From positions 13,840,001 to 13,904,000 of the forward strand of contig JAEMBT020000005.1 in assembly GCA_018873245.2 (NCBI GenBank): 64,000 bases of DNA. Direction: 5' to 3'. Origin of the DNA: Archegozetes longisetosus. Its lineage: Eukaryota; Arthropoda; Arachnida; Sarcoptiformes; Trhypochthoniidae. The notes beneath the pieces are model-generated. The model was not told the DNA's origin. It saw only the letters and a program-made list of their open reading frames with translations, and did no database searches. Position numbers and translations under genes: made by a program. Positions 36,630 to 48,124 of the stretch are shown here, one piece after another; the stretch's first letter is position 1; every line of letters starts with the position of its first letter.

Positions 36630-39118
36630 TTAATTTTTTTTATTGTTTTTATCGAACAGATCGTGTAATAATTTCTGACTTGTTGTGCAAGAATTATCGT
36701 CCAAACTGTATAGTGTATCATAAAATTTTGAATTGACTGTTTTAGGAACGTATTCAAGAATCTTATAAATGTCCAAAAGCTTTTCGCGAGATATAGGCAG
36801 AGGTTTTTCATACGCGAGATCAATATCATTAAAAATATTATCAAAGTTTGTAAAGTCGGTGTTTGGTTTGAAAATTTCCAATTCTTGTTCACAATTTTCA
36901 CTCAACGAAAAAGAAATTTTAATATCTTTTCGAGTGAACTCTATTTTTCTTACATTCTTACAATGATTTATCTGAGTTTTCACAATTTTACTCAACTTTT
37001 CCTTATATTTATAAACTTTTACAACTTTATTATTAGAATGAGAGTCATAAGAATTTGAATAATTTACTGAAATCAATTCGAAGGGGTTTTCAATGCCCAT
37101 GTTTTTAATAATTCGTTCATATTCTGAGGGAGAATAAACTTTTTCATAATGTTTTTTATTGCCTTCAATCCGTCCAAAATCTCCATCTATTTCCATACGT
37201 GAGTGACCAGGATTTGGATAATAGATAATAATTTTATTGTGATATGCTTATAAAATGCCCATAAGAACTTGTTTTTATTTTGAGAAAAACAATTATCCGA
37301 AAAAATATGCAAAATCTTCACATCACTACTCAAAGTATTATTAATATAGCAATAAATGAACGAAATAACTTCATTGGAACCCTTTTTTGCAAAATTCTCA
37401 GGATACAAATACATAACCGCTTTATTTGATTTCAATTCATGTATTCCAAAATTATAATAAAATTTTCGTAAATAATACTCGACTGAAACGTTAGTCTTAG
37501 GCAATTGAAGATTTTTTTGAAAGTCGTAGCAAATTGCAGCTTGCGTTATATTGTTTAAAAGCTTATTTTTGATCTCGTTTTTATAATAATAAAACTTTTG
37601 AGCCTCATTTTCATGCAACAGTAGTTCTTTTTTTATCTCATTCATTGATTCAATTTCTTTGTCTTTCTGGTAATTAATGATTTGAATTCTCAATTTGTCA
37701 CAAACTTCGCATATATCAGCTCTTGGCTTTTTAATAGATATCTCATAAGTTTTGAATATTTGAGAAAACACTGTATACGAAACATCAATTTTGTGTTCTG
37801 GATATAAATCTAAAAAAGTCTATAGATATTAGCGACGCTCCCGAATTCAGTTGATAAATATTTTTTGTTTTTATTTTCCCCATAATGTGTTTGCTCAGTC
37901 GGTAGTGATATTATTAGGTCTTTTACATCTTTACGTGCTATATAAGGTGTTTTATTAGGTCTAGAGTTATGTTTGCCTCTCATATCATTAGAATTCATAC
38001 GATTTTTTAATATCTTTCGTCTTAAGGCGCTTATTTTGATGCCGAGAATTCCCAAAAATACTTTTTGACAGACTTAAACTCGACTAACGTTATTGTGAAG
38101 CTAAGAATTATAATTATAATTAAACTTAAAATATCCTAGTTATCAAATAATTTTCAAAAACTAAAATTTCTGTATGTAGAGGGTTTAACAAAATCTTTTG
38201 CAAGGGGGTACGGCAAAAGACTATCGACGATATAAGCAAATTAACGTGCTATTTCTGAAATACAATCAAAAGGGAAATAACTCATGCAGTTAAAATTCAA
38301 AATAAAAATTTTGAAACTTGCGCTTCAAGACACATCTCGACTTAATATTAGCTGACCATATAGCGTGAATACAAATAAGATTTTTATTTCAACATGTTTT
38401 TATAATTATTGATACCCTCTGTAATGGTCGGGACATATGATAATGAAAACCCCCGCTTAATTGATACAGAATCACTTGAACGCTGCTTTTATAGTATCAA
38501 AAAAGGCTTAAAGATGTATTTTACGAAAACGGTGGCTATAACGAATATTAAACTTGTAGTTTTTATTCTCGTCTTCATAACATATTTAATAAAATTCTCT
38601 TCAAAATTATAGATTAGTACTTTTTGCTGTACCCCTTTGCAAAAGATCTTGTTGAACCCTGTACATGAAAAAATTCAAATTTCAACAAGATTTTATTCAA
38701 ATCAAAATGTTGAAAAATTTATATCTTCTAAGCTATACAATACTTTATAAATAGAATTTTTACCTCATTTTTCTCTGATTGGGTCTCAATGATATACTCA
38801 AATTTCTGAATCTTCTTTCCAGTATTTGTGACTGGAATTACCATAGATTTGAGAAAAAAGTATTGCTGCTCATGACTTTTTAATGAATTACAACGATTAA
38901 AAAACTGTCGTTTTTGTTCATCACTCAGAATTGTTTTACATTTTATTTCACAACTACAATCAATATTATTGGTTTGATTCTCGCGGGAATAATTTTTCCA
39001 GATTTATGAGCAAAATGTTGTTTATCTTCCAATATAGCGGCTTTAATTTGAATTTTTTTAGAGATCTTTTTAGGCTTCATTTTACTTTTCAGTTCTCTAA
39101 GATATTTAAACACGTTTT
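36630..39118 (-). pseudogene. Transposase of the 3.07-kb element, several frameshifts
   Basis: Read on the minus strand. The N-terminal part (about 39118-38772) has a Cys cluster (CSCEIKCKTILSDEQKRQFF) and ends at a donor-like GAG|GTAAAA. A gap containing a nested MITE follows. Next come VCQKVFLGILGIK and MRGKHNSRPNK (to about 37823), KPRADICEVCDKL, YDFQKNLQLPKTNVSVEYYL, FSDNCFSQNKNKF (to about 37208), and DGDFGRIEGNKKHYEKVYSP to a stop at 36630. The Asp of DFQKN, the Asp of SDNC and the Glu of GRIE are plausible DDE residues. The frame shifts by one base in a T-run near 37822 and again near 37215, and a stop lies just before VCQK, so no complete protein is made. C-x2-C plus SDNCxxQNKN is the hallmark of a transposase-like family common in invertebrate genomes. 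Confidence 0.75.
38179..38661. mobile_element. MITE nested in the 3.07-kb transposon
   Basis: Ends GAGGGTTTAACAAAATCTTT and (inverted) CAGGGTTCAACAAGATCTTT, flanked by TA on both sides. Similarity runs inward through TTTGCAARGGGGTAC. The 483-bp element sits between the Cys-rich exon and the VCQK exon of the transposase, so it landed in an intron or helped to kill the gene. Confidence 0.78.
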
Positions 39119-39521
39119 AAAGGACTAAATAAATGTTTAAGAAAGTATTTTGTGTTGGCATTTAATCTATAAAATGTACAAACTATGATTCAATTTTTTA
39201 AAAACTTTTCTTACGTAAAAGTTCGTTGTCATTAATGTCTTAATGACTAAATATGTTATATTAGTTTTCGGTTTTACCTTATCTTCTACTATCTAATAAG
39301 CCTTTTTGTTTTCAAAAGTCAAGCAAGAAGTACTTTTCGACTTTTATGCTTGATATGTTCACTAATAATTATTAAAAACTCTTAGAGTGTTGTACAAAAT
39401 GATTGCACACTTTCAAAATTTATCAAAATCAACAACTTTTTCTGTTTTAAAATTTGAATTATATAAATAAAATGTATTTGGTTAATATAAAATATATAAA
39501 AATTGATGCTCAATATAAATT

Positions 39522-39670
39522 GAGGTTGACCCGCGGTTGCCTACAGTTCGATTCTAGTAATTTCAGGTGGTTTGCGGTCAGGTTCGGTTTAGATATCAAA
39601 ACCACAAGCGAGTATCGGTTTGGTGCGGTTCGAAACGTTGCGGTTTGCAGTCAGGTTTGGTTGGATCAAA
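39522..39670. mobile_element. hAT-type subterminal fragment
   Basis: GACCCGCGGTTGCC, GGTTTGCGGTCAGG, GGTGCGGTTCG and TTGCGGTTTGCAG are repeated GC-rich motifs like those in the element at 40527, without visible ends. Confidence 0.4.
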
Positions 39671-40037
39671 AAGTTATTTCAAACACAACTAATCACAGAC
39701 TAATAATTCATTTAAATTATTAATCATTTTATTCACAAAATTATAAATCAATTCATTATTGATTTCTCCATTTAAATACATTGCTAATTAAGAACTAAAT
39801 TATATAAAACTGTTTATGCCGTTTTAAAATAGTTTTAAAAAGCACGTTTTTTACATGTTTGGTGAATATCTGATCAAACTGACGAAATGCTGGCATCAAA
39901 CATTACAAATTTTGTCCTCTGGAACAGATTATTTACTCTTTATTAATGAATTTAGTTGTCGCGTTCGTTATTGGAAACTGAACTTTAGCTCATTAGATCA
40001 GTTTTACGACAAATAACCAATTATTTGTAAGATAGAA

Positions 40038-40241
40038 ATGATGAAAAACTATCGTTTAAGGGTTTATGTTCTTTTTCGAAAAGCTGCAGCTGCAAACTCA
40101 AATTTGAACGTTTCAAAATATTTAAAAGTGCTCAACACAATCGTTATTGTTTTGATAGTTGGTTTTATAGTCGGATATTGGTACTGCTTTCCTTCGAAAC
40201 CATTTATAGCATCGAGAGTTTTTGACAAAAGTTCAAACTGA
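40038..40241 (+). CDS. Possible small membrane protein, 67 residues
   Basis: ATG frame ending in TGA. The middle (about residues 32-51) is a strong hydrophobic helix, TIVIVLIVGFIVGYWYCF, preceded by a basic, Ala-rich N-terminus and followed by a short polar tail. This would be a single-pass protein with no recognisable family. It sits between transposon fragments, no upstream element supports transcription, and it may be a chance frame. Confidence 0.2.
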   Translation: MMKNYRLRVYVLFRKAAAANSNLNVSKYLKVLNTIVIVLIVGFIVGYWYCFPSKPFIASRVFDKSSN

Positions 40242-40526
40242 AATATGACGAGTTTCATTTACGCATTAATTCGGAAAACCTCACTTTATTTGTGATTATA
40301 AGGAACACAATAGAAAGTTCATGCGAAAGCAAGATCTGAATCAACACATTAAAATATATTTAAATAAAACAAAGACAAATGTTATTACAATTAAAACTCT
40401 CAAGACTTGTTTGTTCAACTTAAGATAGGTCACTCGTTATAGACAGAAAGTTATTTAAGTGCAAAACAATGGTTGCAATAAAACATGTGACATCGAGTTA
40501 TGCGAACAGACATATCAGGCATGGAA

Positions 40527-41013
40527 TATAGGTGTGCGGGTCATGGGTTTATGCGACCCGACCCGAACTGCGAACCGCGGTTACCCAAGGGTTGAACCGC
40601 TACAATTATATAACATTGAAACTTTAGCACAACCTTATGAAACATTAATTCACATTGAAATTGGCTTTGATGAATAACACTGCTTTTAATTGGTTATTTA
40701 CCTTAATTACACTTTATTTCCAATTATTTTTGAAGTTTCCATACTTTGTAGACAATGATTTGAAATGTAAAGTAATATAGTAACAGTCGAACCTAAAGTA
40801 ATGCATTCTGTAATATGATACTAACATGAACAGAAACCTATTCATTCAATTAGCCATACATTTTGATATATTTTTGTTTTTTTAAACTCTTGTTCTAAAT
40901 CCTATAAATATGCGGTCCTTTGCGGGCAACCCGTGGTTCTAAGCAATAGACTCGACCCGAACCGCGGTTTACCCGCGGGTCGAACCACTGAGCGGTTCAC
41001 CCGCGCACCTATA
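40527..41013. mobile_element. hAT MITE with perfect 8-bp target duplication
   Basis: TATAGGTGTGCGGGT at the left and ACCCGCGCACCTATA at the right are inverted ends. GCATGGAA flanks both sides exactly (40519-40526 and 41014-41021). Within about 80 bases of each end, motifs of the type AACCGCGGTT and CGACCCG repeat several times in both orientations. The centre is AT-rich and non-coding. Confidence 0.88.
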
Positions 41014-41240
41014 GCATGGAAGTCCAAATGTACTCCTTGCCTGACTTGAAACTATAAAGACTTATAAAAATTAAGGATAAAGTAAAATCGAAAACTAATA
41101 TTTAATATTTATTCATCTAACCCTTTATGAGAACAAACGAATATGTGAGAACTTTTACAAAACTTAATCGGAGTTTGCACTTTTTAGAGGTTAAATGTAA
41201 TCACATAAAAAATACATTTAAAAAATATTTGGCCTTATAA

Positions 41241-41492
41241 AATGATATTAATCTTGCGCACGAAAAACTTCTGCCTATATCTCGTGAAAAACTTTTGGAT
41301 ATCTATAAAATTCTTGAATATGTTCCTAAAACAGTAAATTCAAAATCTTATGACACATTGTATAGTTTGGATAATAATTATACCAAAAGTCAAAAATGAT
41401 TACACGAATTGTTCGATAGAAATAATAGAAAAATGAGAAATAGATTGAATTGTACTAAAAAGCAAAAAGACTACATGAAAACTAATTGTTAA
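41241..41492 (+). pseudogene. Transposase C-terminal fragment
   Basis: Reads NDINLAHEKLLPISREKLLD then YKILEYVPKTVNSKSYDTLY, nearly the same as the C-terminus of the transposase at 36630-37196. A TGA interrupts it after TKSQK, and a short in-frame tail LHELFDRNNRKMRN follows. It confirms that the coding frame of the larger copy is a real protein family present in at least two insertions here. Confidence 0.8.
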
Positions 41493-41988
41493 ACTGTTGA
41501 TACACTAGTTTGCAATTATTGAGTGAAAGTTTTTTCCATTGAACTGGTGTGCAATAAATAAGAGATTTTCTACTTATCGATTAATTCATTAAGCATATAT
41601 TTCCTTAGATGATATAAATAAAAACTTATAGTATTGATAAATATTGTCAACTATAATATCATAAAATGATAAAAGAATGCTGTTAACAATTTACGGTATC
41701 CGGTTAGCTTTGCATGGAGTCAAACGCTGAAAAGAGTATGGTACTTATTTTTGAATCTTTGGGCAACTTTTGCGGTGCTTCGTATTTGACAGATTGCTTA
41801 TGAATTTATGTTTATAAAAATAGACGTTTTGCGCATTTATTGAGAGAAACAACTTTTAAATGCTAATTAATGCATTGCGAAGTACTCGCTCAAACATTTG
41901 CAAATAGGTACTGGGTATAAAATGTAATTATAAGTCATTTTACTTTTTCAAGTAACTAAAGCCTACCACTTTTCGACTTCCAAGCCTG
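41241..41988 (+). mobile_element. Truncated relative of the 3.07-kb transposon, opposite orientation
   Basis: The right end, inverted, reads CAGGCTTGGAAGTCGAAAAG and then follows the 36281 end through TGAAAAAGTAAAATGACTTA and TAATTACATTTTA. It is again bordered by ATAT (41989-41992). The left part is a transposase fragment, and no second end is present, so this is a 5'-truncated copy. Confidence 0.7.
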
Positions 41989-42132
41989 ATATGGCAACTA
42001 AAAAATAAGTACTGATAAGAATTGATATTCATACAATAAGTAAATTAAATGAAGTTTAGCTATTTTAAGTTGTGCTTAATAAATATTGATTTATTACAAA
42101 TAATTTATTAATTGTTTAACGATTCGATAACT

Positions 42133-45101
42133 TCAAGCATGTTTTTTTGCAAAATTGACTATTTTAAGAGTAACAAAAACGGCAAAGTCGTAAAGATTCA
42201 CAAAAGAGACTCCAGTATACATAGAGACCAGTCCTCCAACATAACAGACCATATCAAGCAGAGTGAATTTAGGCCAGTATTTGTAAATCGTGTGCTCCGT
42301 TGTCCAGTATCTAATACTTATAACTGAACAACAATTAAGTTTTGCCTTATCTTCCGAACTAAACTCCTATTCGTTAGGAAAAAATAAGTGAGAAGTAAAA
42401 AAACATTCTTTTTAAATAAGATGTTAAGTATTCTTATGCCTTTCTTCCGTAGTATTCAAATGGCAACTGTTGTACTGATATTTCATAGTTATCGGTGACA
42501 CAACTAGGCTGACAATTCATCGCACACTCTATTCTCTTCTCCTTATCATAACAGGCGGCATAAATACTAGTATCTATACAATTGAAACCAAATTGTTCAA
42601 AATTATAACAAATAGGTGTAATACAGTGTGAAGCAAGGTGACGTTTGGATATCCCTCAGAGATCTCGGAAAAATCAGACACCTCCTCGGATTTACGATCT
42701 AAAGTAACTAGGCAAATTTCGAATTTGGATAGCTAGCTAGGTTATAAAAATTCTGATAATCTAGCCTTAAGAACATCAAAATTAGGCACAATTTACCCAA
42801 GATAGCAGCATTTTAAGGGTAGAAGTGGATTAAAACTTAGGATTTAATGGCCCTTTTTTGATAAGCAACTTAAAAATTGAGGAAAACTTTTGGAAAACCT
42901 AATAAAGTTTTTCAAAATATTTTGGTGAAAATATCTAAAGTCAAGAAAAGTTGCCGCTTAAATTCAATGAATTTTGACCCCCTTGACTTGGAGATTTTCC
43001 GAATCTGGCCTGGACCATCGAACCTTGTTTCGTACTGCACATTAGGCTTTTCGTAAGAATTGATTGATTTTAAATAAAATTTAATGATTTGATACTAAAC
43101 CGCCAGCACTGAATCTCCAATTACACCATTTAAGAGTACCATTCTTATCGAGTCCATTATTGAGAGTGTAAGCCAACTCTGGTGGCCAGCACTTACACTT
43201 GACGATGGCTTTTCTTGCGGTACAGGCAGAAGAGCATTGCTTTTGATGAGTTAAGACTTAAGTTATTGTAAGTTTTTTTAGAGTAAAGCATAAAATCTTA
43301 TACTTTCCGAGACAGAGGTATTGTAAAGTCTCCAGTTTGGTTCAGCTGTTCTGCATTACTTAGGAAGTAATTGAAACAATTTGTTGTATAAGGATATGAC
43401 AGCATTTGAGTTGTCATTCTTTTAACGTAAAACTGATAGTAATATCCGGGTTCTAAGTTGAAACTATTGCTCAATGAACTGCCTATATCTCTATTATCGT
43501 GAATAGCAATCCGTCCACTTATAGGTAATTCCCAATTCGTGTATTGTTCCGGTTGAAAATCGATCTCAAATCTTATTATTTCATTGGTGTCGAAAAGCGG
43601 TATTTCTTTGGCTTTTAATGATAGAAAAGGCGGCTTTTATATGATATTCAAGTTGAATTATCTAATCTTTGACTTACCTTCACAAGTACCTAACATTTTG
43701 CAATCTTCATCTTCTTCTTTTTCTTCAATAGTTTGTGCCATTTCGTGAAAATATGTGAAACAAATACCATTTCTTTGAAGAGAGCCTATGACTGCTTTTT
43801 GTGCACATTTATTGGATACTTCAGAATCTTCTTCTGGTTTGTACTGACTGTCACATTCCATCTTATTGATGAAGTCACTCCGAGTTGGGCTGAAATTCAT
43901 GATTTCCTCTAGACTCGTTTCAACTATCATTTTCCTTGTCAAATTTTCTATTTCTTCAATCGTTACCTGTTAATCGTATAGAAATTTCTGTTCAAAATCT
44001 TTGACGTAAGTTTGTGTGACTAATACTTTATGTTATTTTTACGAATTATTCATATTGTCAATCAATAACATATACTGTATATACTCAACAAATTTAAAAT
44101 GCATAGCAAAGAGAAATAGCGCATTCTTATGAGAACATTTCTTTTCTCCTGCCCATATACCATAAGATCAAATTCTTAATCGTTTTAGTTAAAAGATGGA
44201 CAAGGGTTAAAAATTGAGTTTTAATAAACGCGTATAGGAAGAATGACATGGCAACAGTGTTTTTCTTGATGCTCTGCACTATTTCAAACGCAGTCAAGTA
44301 AACTTTATTTTCAGTAAATGAACGGCAAATCACTTTTTCATCAATCGAACACTTCTATGGATTAATGCTATGAAAGATATGATCAACTTAAAATCTTAAC
44401 TTATCACTCAATTCTGTGATAGAGGAAGTTCTTAAATTTTTACTAAAGTCATAATAATATTTTGATTAACCCTCTTCTATTTCTTTTAATAAACATTGGT
44501 TCAAATGGAAAATAGTTGGCAATCTGAAAAAATGATCCTAAAGCAAAATACCCTAATATTAAGCACAACAATTACACAACAAAAGTTACTTAAGTTATTA
44601 TTAGGTTATAATAAAAGTGGCTGCATTCTACCTTCTCTTCGACCACTTTTGGATACTTTTCAAATAATTTGCTGCGAAGGACTCTATAATGGTGAAAAAT
44701 GACTCTTCAGAAACACGAATACTCATAAGAATCTGATAAATTGCATACAAGTTATTGTTGCAAATGGTGATTGCAGGCAAATGCAAAAGTTTCATCTCCT
44801 CCACGACGACATTGACATCGACTGGAAATGCAGCGTAGTTTTTAAAAACATCGATAGCTTGTAGAAGACATAAACCAAAGCAAACAATCATAAAAATGAT
44901 TTTCGATAGTATTTTGATGAGAGATGCAGAATTAGAAACTGATTTTTTGTTTGATATACTGATAGTGCCATTTTTTCGCTCACCACTCATCACAGTTGGA
45001 CTCAAATTTTTAGACATTTCCCTCTTATTATAGCTATAATAATTGTATTGCGAAGAATATTTCAGACTCCTGCGGTCATGAAGAGCTGGATACGATCGCA
45101 T
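42133..45101 (-). CDS. DEG/ENaC family sodium channel
   Basis: Amiloride-sensitive-type cation channel subunit: two membrane helices and a large Cys-rich extracellular domain, normally assembling as a trimer. Exons in gene order: 45101-44632 (ATG first after an upstream stop), 43966-43678, 43611-43304, 43239-43101, 42573-42440 and 42366-42133. Phases of the last five agree. Visible features are first helix IIFMIVCFGLCLLQAIDVF, then LHLPAITICNNN; NGICFTYFHE; PGYYYQFYVKRMTTQMLSYP; QCSSACTARKAIVKCKCWPP; CAMNCQPSC; and the second helix DMVCYVGGLVSMYTGVSF, with GVS as the G-x-S selectivity filter. The link between exon 1 and the exon at 43966 is unresolved, so a middle exon may be missing from my model. 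The donor at 42440 reads AAG|GC, a possible GC-AG intron. The C-terminal tail after helix 2 is short. Family certain; ligand unknown. Confidence 0.85.
42624..43037. mobile_element. Possible MITE in a DEG/ENaC intron
   Basis: CAGTGTGAAGCAAGGT at the left and the inverted CAGTACGAAACAAGGT at the right match over 16 bases with four differences. TCGGAAAAATC-like sequence follows on both sides. TA precedes only the left end. Non-coding, about 414 bp of a 527-bp intron. Confidence 0.55.
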
Positions 45102-45829
45102 GTTGAACAAGTCGTGAAACTATTCTCGTTAAACTCTACCATCAAATTGATTTTCTCTCAACTTTTTTATTCAGATCTGAAGCAATTATCTAGTCAATTA
45201 TTGCTACTTCTAGATATATTGATCCATAATTTGTCAAGACGATCTAGTAGATAGATCATATTTTAAGTCACGAATGTTTTTGTTGCAATAAAATTGACTT
45301 AATTGACAAATAATTGCGTACATTAAATGGTGATCATTTTTATAGCTATTGGTATCAATAATTTATGAGAAACTCTAACATTCGTATGATATAAGTTGCA
45401 AGTTCTGGCAATATTTCTCCGTAATATAAGCGCAAGTCCTTTCCTTATTGACTGATTGGCAAAGACGTCAAATTTATTGATTAGCACTTAGTTTTAATGA
45501 GAAAAGTCATTAATAATGCAAAACTAGTCTATAAAATTTTAGACTAGATTAAGAGTAAATAAAAGTTTTTATTTAGATCAGAGTTTTCTAGCTAAATCAA
45601 ACGAAAACCCAGATTGTTTGGCATTTGTTTTCAAGCTTTTATTTGAAGGGTTTATAAAATGATATCATTCTTAGATCGTTAAAAGCATGATAATATTAGA
45701 TATGAATAAACTTTTATGTTATGATTCATAAAAACTTTGTAAAATAATTTCTTCTCTCATAATGATAAAATAGAAATTTTTCTACTAAAAAAATAATTTC
45801 TATTACATTATTTTGATAATCAAATTTTG
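45102..45829. other. 5' flank of the channel gene
   Basis: AT-rich, no coding frame; presumably promoter and 5' untranslated region of the minus-strand channel. No specific motif can be supported. Confidence 0.35.
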
Positions 45830-45831
45830 TA

Positions 45832-46293
45832 CAGTAGGACCTCGTTATTTTGAACCCGCTTCTGCCGAAAAAAAATTGTTCAAAATAGCGAGTTTTCAAA
45901 ATAGCTGGCACATTGAAAAAAGTCCGAAATAAAAATTTCGCTCAAAATGCATTATTTGAATGATTAACACTAAGACTTTGTTTGGATTGAGGTTCAGGTT
46001 TGAGATTCGTCCACGAATTTCTGGAACCTGAACTGTTCAGCAGTATTAACAATAATGAATTTTTGTGAAAATATGATGTGTTATTATATCTCGAAACTAT
46101 TTAACAGATATTTCAAAATAAAGGGGCACACAATAATATAGACTGATGTTCAAATTGGTTCAAAACACTGAGAACTTCAAAATAAGCGGTATTATTAACA
46201 TTATTCCTTATGGAAAAATGACAGCACATTTTTAGAGGTTCAAAATAAACAGCATTTCAAAATAAACGGTTTCAAAATATCGAGTGTCTACTG
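45832..46293. mobile_element. pogo/Tigger-like MITE
   Basis: Ends CAGTAGGACCTCGTTATTTTG and (inverted) CAGTAGACACTCGATATTTTG, flanked by TA. Such CAG-T-(N)-CCTCG-(N)-TA ends are typical of pogo/Tigger elements. TTCAAAATA occurs several more times near each end. 462 bp, no coding frame. Confidence 0.82.
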
Positions 46294-46295
46294 TA

Positions 46296-47187
46296 AACAG
46301 TTCTTAATCGAATAATAGATTACAAGTACTGAGTCATTATTTTAGCCTATGTTGACAGCCCAATTTGGCATAAACAACACGTCGGACGATTTTTTTTCCA
46401 GATTCGGCCTCCAGATTCAACATTGAGTGAAAAAACGAAACTTCAAGCATTAATTGACTTATTTAAAAGCGTAAACATAAATACATTTTAACTGCCTGGC
46501 TAATAATGAATAAGTGTTCGATATTTGCACTGAAATACATTTGTGCTGCATTTTCAGTGTTTCTCAATTTGATGCCATTTCTTTCAGTGATATTCAAACC
46601 TCTCAATTTGTTCAAAGATCCCTCAGTATCACGGCTAACGTAAAGAATACGTAAGGAAGTAATAGTTATTTGATTTAATTTTTGATGATTTTTTCAACAC
46701 TTAACCAATACTTTGAGACCGTTTTCTCTAGATTGCCGGGTATTGAATGGAGTTTGTGTTATAAAGTAAGGTTCAAAACAGTTTGCAATTCTCAAGAGAA
46801 GACATGCTTTTTTCTAACCTTACAAAACCTTACAAAATCTATTGTTTTCGGACTATTTGGTGCAAATGATGGCTTAGGCCGAATAATTTTCTCATGGATT
46901 TGGCGTATTCGGCATTCACTGAAAAATGACAGTAATCATTAGGAACAGTATTCTTATCTAATAATTGAAACTTATTTAAAAACCGAACGCATTGTGAACT
47001 TATATCTAATTTTCGGATCAGTTATAGATCTTTTTATCAGAAAACTGTTGCATTATTTGAACTTCTACAATAACCAAAGTAATTTCTAATCTTACAACTA
47101 TTCACAAATGTGAAACAAATTCTTAAGTCAATAATTCTTGAAGACATTAAAACGATTTTTGATGAGTTTGTAATTTTACCGAAACTG
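46296..47187. other. Intergenic; nothing recognised
   Basis: A frame at 46682-46942 lacks an ATG at its start and matches no family I know. The remainder is AT-rich and non-coding. Confidence 0.3.
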
Positions 47188-47421
47188 GCTCACTCTTTCT
47201 ATAAATTCAAATTGCAGTTATAGTGTTGTTGACCGATCACTGTTAAGAATCCTATAGTAAATGTTAATAAACAATATAAATATTTTGCATATATACCATC
47301 CAAAATTACATAATTTTTGTTACAGTTTGAAATTCATTAAACATTTGTAGTTATAGGATTTTTAACATTGATCGGTCAACAACACTATAACTGCAATTTG
47401 AATCTATGGAAAGAGTGAGCT
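47188..47421. repeat. Foldback unit, 234 bp
   Basis: GCTCACTCTTTCTATAAATT at the left pairs with its near-complement at the right. The arms also share ATTGCAGTTATAGTGTTG and TTGACCGATCA, for about 50 bases with very few differences, separated by a ~130-base AT-rich loop. High arm identity suggests a recent insertion. Confidence 0.75.
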
Positions 47422-47620
47422 AACTTTGTTTGCCAATTCGGTAGGTCAGAGTTAGAGTCCCCTCCCGATCTTTGCTCGAATATTTATTTACTCATTTGAC
47501 GAACAAATAGTCATTTAGTAGTAGAGAATCGAAATGAATAAAAGAAAACAGAAATCAACTTGAGAATATTTTATTTTTAATAATAAAATAAAAGAATACT
47601 AATCAAAATAACGCAACAAG

Positions 47621-48116
47621 TAGAGTGACCACCCTTCCCGTTTTTGACGGGACAGTCCCGTCTTTTTAAAGATAAAAGATGAAAATCCCGTCAGACCAAA
47701 AACTCTCGACAGGAACAATCAGTTGTCCCGTTTTTCAACTTTCATTTTGAAGAATGTGTTTAGAAAAATATTTCTTAGAAATTCAAATATTGAATTTATT
47801 TTACAAATGACAAGAGATTAAGAAACCAGTTTAAACATCAAAAGTTATTGAATTAATCTTTTCTGACTTGACTTACATCTGATATAAACCAGCATTTCTC
47901 ACTTTTGAATGGCTTATGAAAGATGCCATTTCTAACAAAAACATACTTTGAAATCAACCGTGAATAACAATTTTCAATGTTTTAATACCAGAATGCATCG
48001 TTTGACACCTAAATATTTTTAATAACTAATAAAAACGATTTTTTTTCAAAGAATGTAAGGGTCTCCCCTTTGATATTTTTGTCCCGTCATGAGACAAGCC
48101 GGAGGTGGTCACCCTA
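47621..48116. mobile_element. hAT-like MITE with GTCCCGT motifs
   Basis: TAGAGTGACCACC and GGTGGTCACCCTA are inverted ends. Flanking octamers GCAACAAG and GCAATAAG (47613-47620 and 48117-48124) agree at seven of eight bases. GTCCCGT/ACGGGAC motifs recur near both ends, as in hAT subterminal regions. No transposase. Confidence 0.8.
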
Positions 48117-48124
48117 GCAATAAG

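Larger units (their letters stand above)
36281..39352 (-). mobile_element. 3.07-kb DNA transposon, possibly Sola-type, with ATAT flanks
   Basis: Ends CAAGCATTAAAGTCGAAAAG (left) and CAAGCATAAAAGTCGAAAAG (right, inverted) are near identical. The match continues for about 70 bases to an AAGGCTTAT block. Both ends are bordered by ATAT (36277-36280 and 39353-39356), which would be a 4-bp target duplication. A minus-strand transposase, now broken, fills the interior. A 4-bp duplication together with this transposase type suggests the Sola superfamily, but that assignment is from memory of the protein pattern and is not proven. A separate MITE is nested at 38179-38661. Confidence 0.7.

Noticed and set aside
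38409-38612. Plus-strand frame with hydrophobic tail
   Set aside because: It falls entirely inside the nested MITE and lacks an ATG at its start.
44127-44333. Minus-strand frame considered as a middle exon of the DEG/ENaC gene
   Set aside because: Part of it (KVICRSFTENKVYLTAF) could be coding, but no acceptor gives the phase required by exon 1, so it was left out of the model.
46682-46942. 86-codon frame
   Set aside because: Starts with TTG, no recognisable motif, no splice context.
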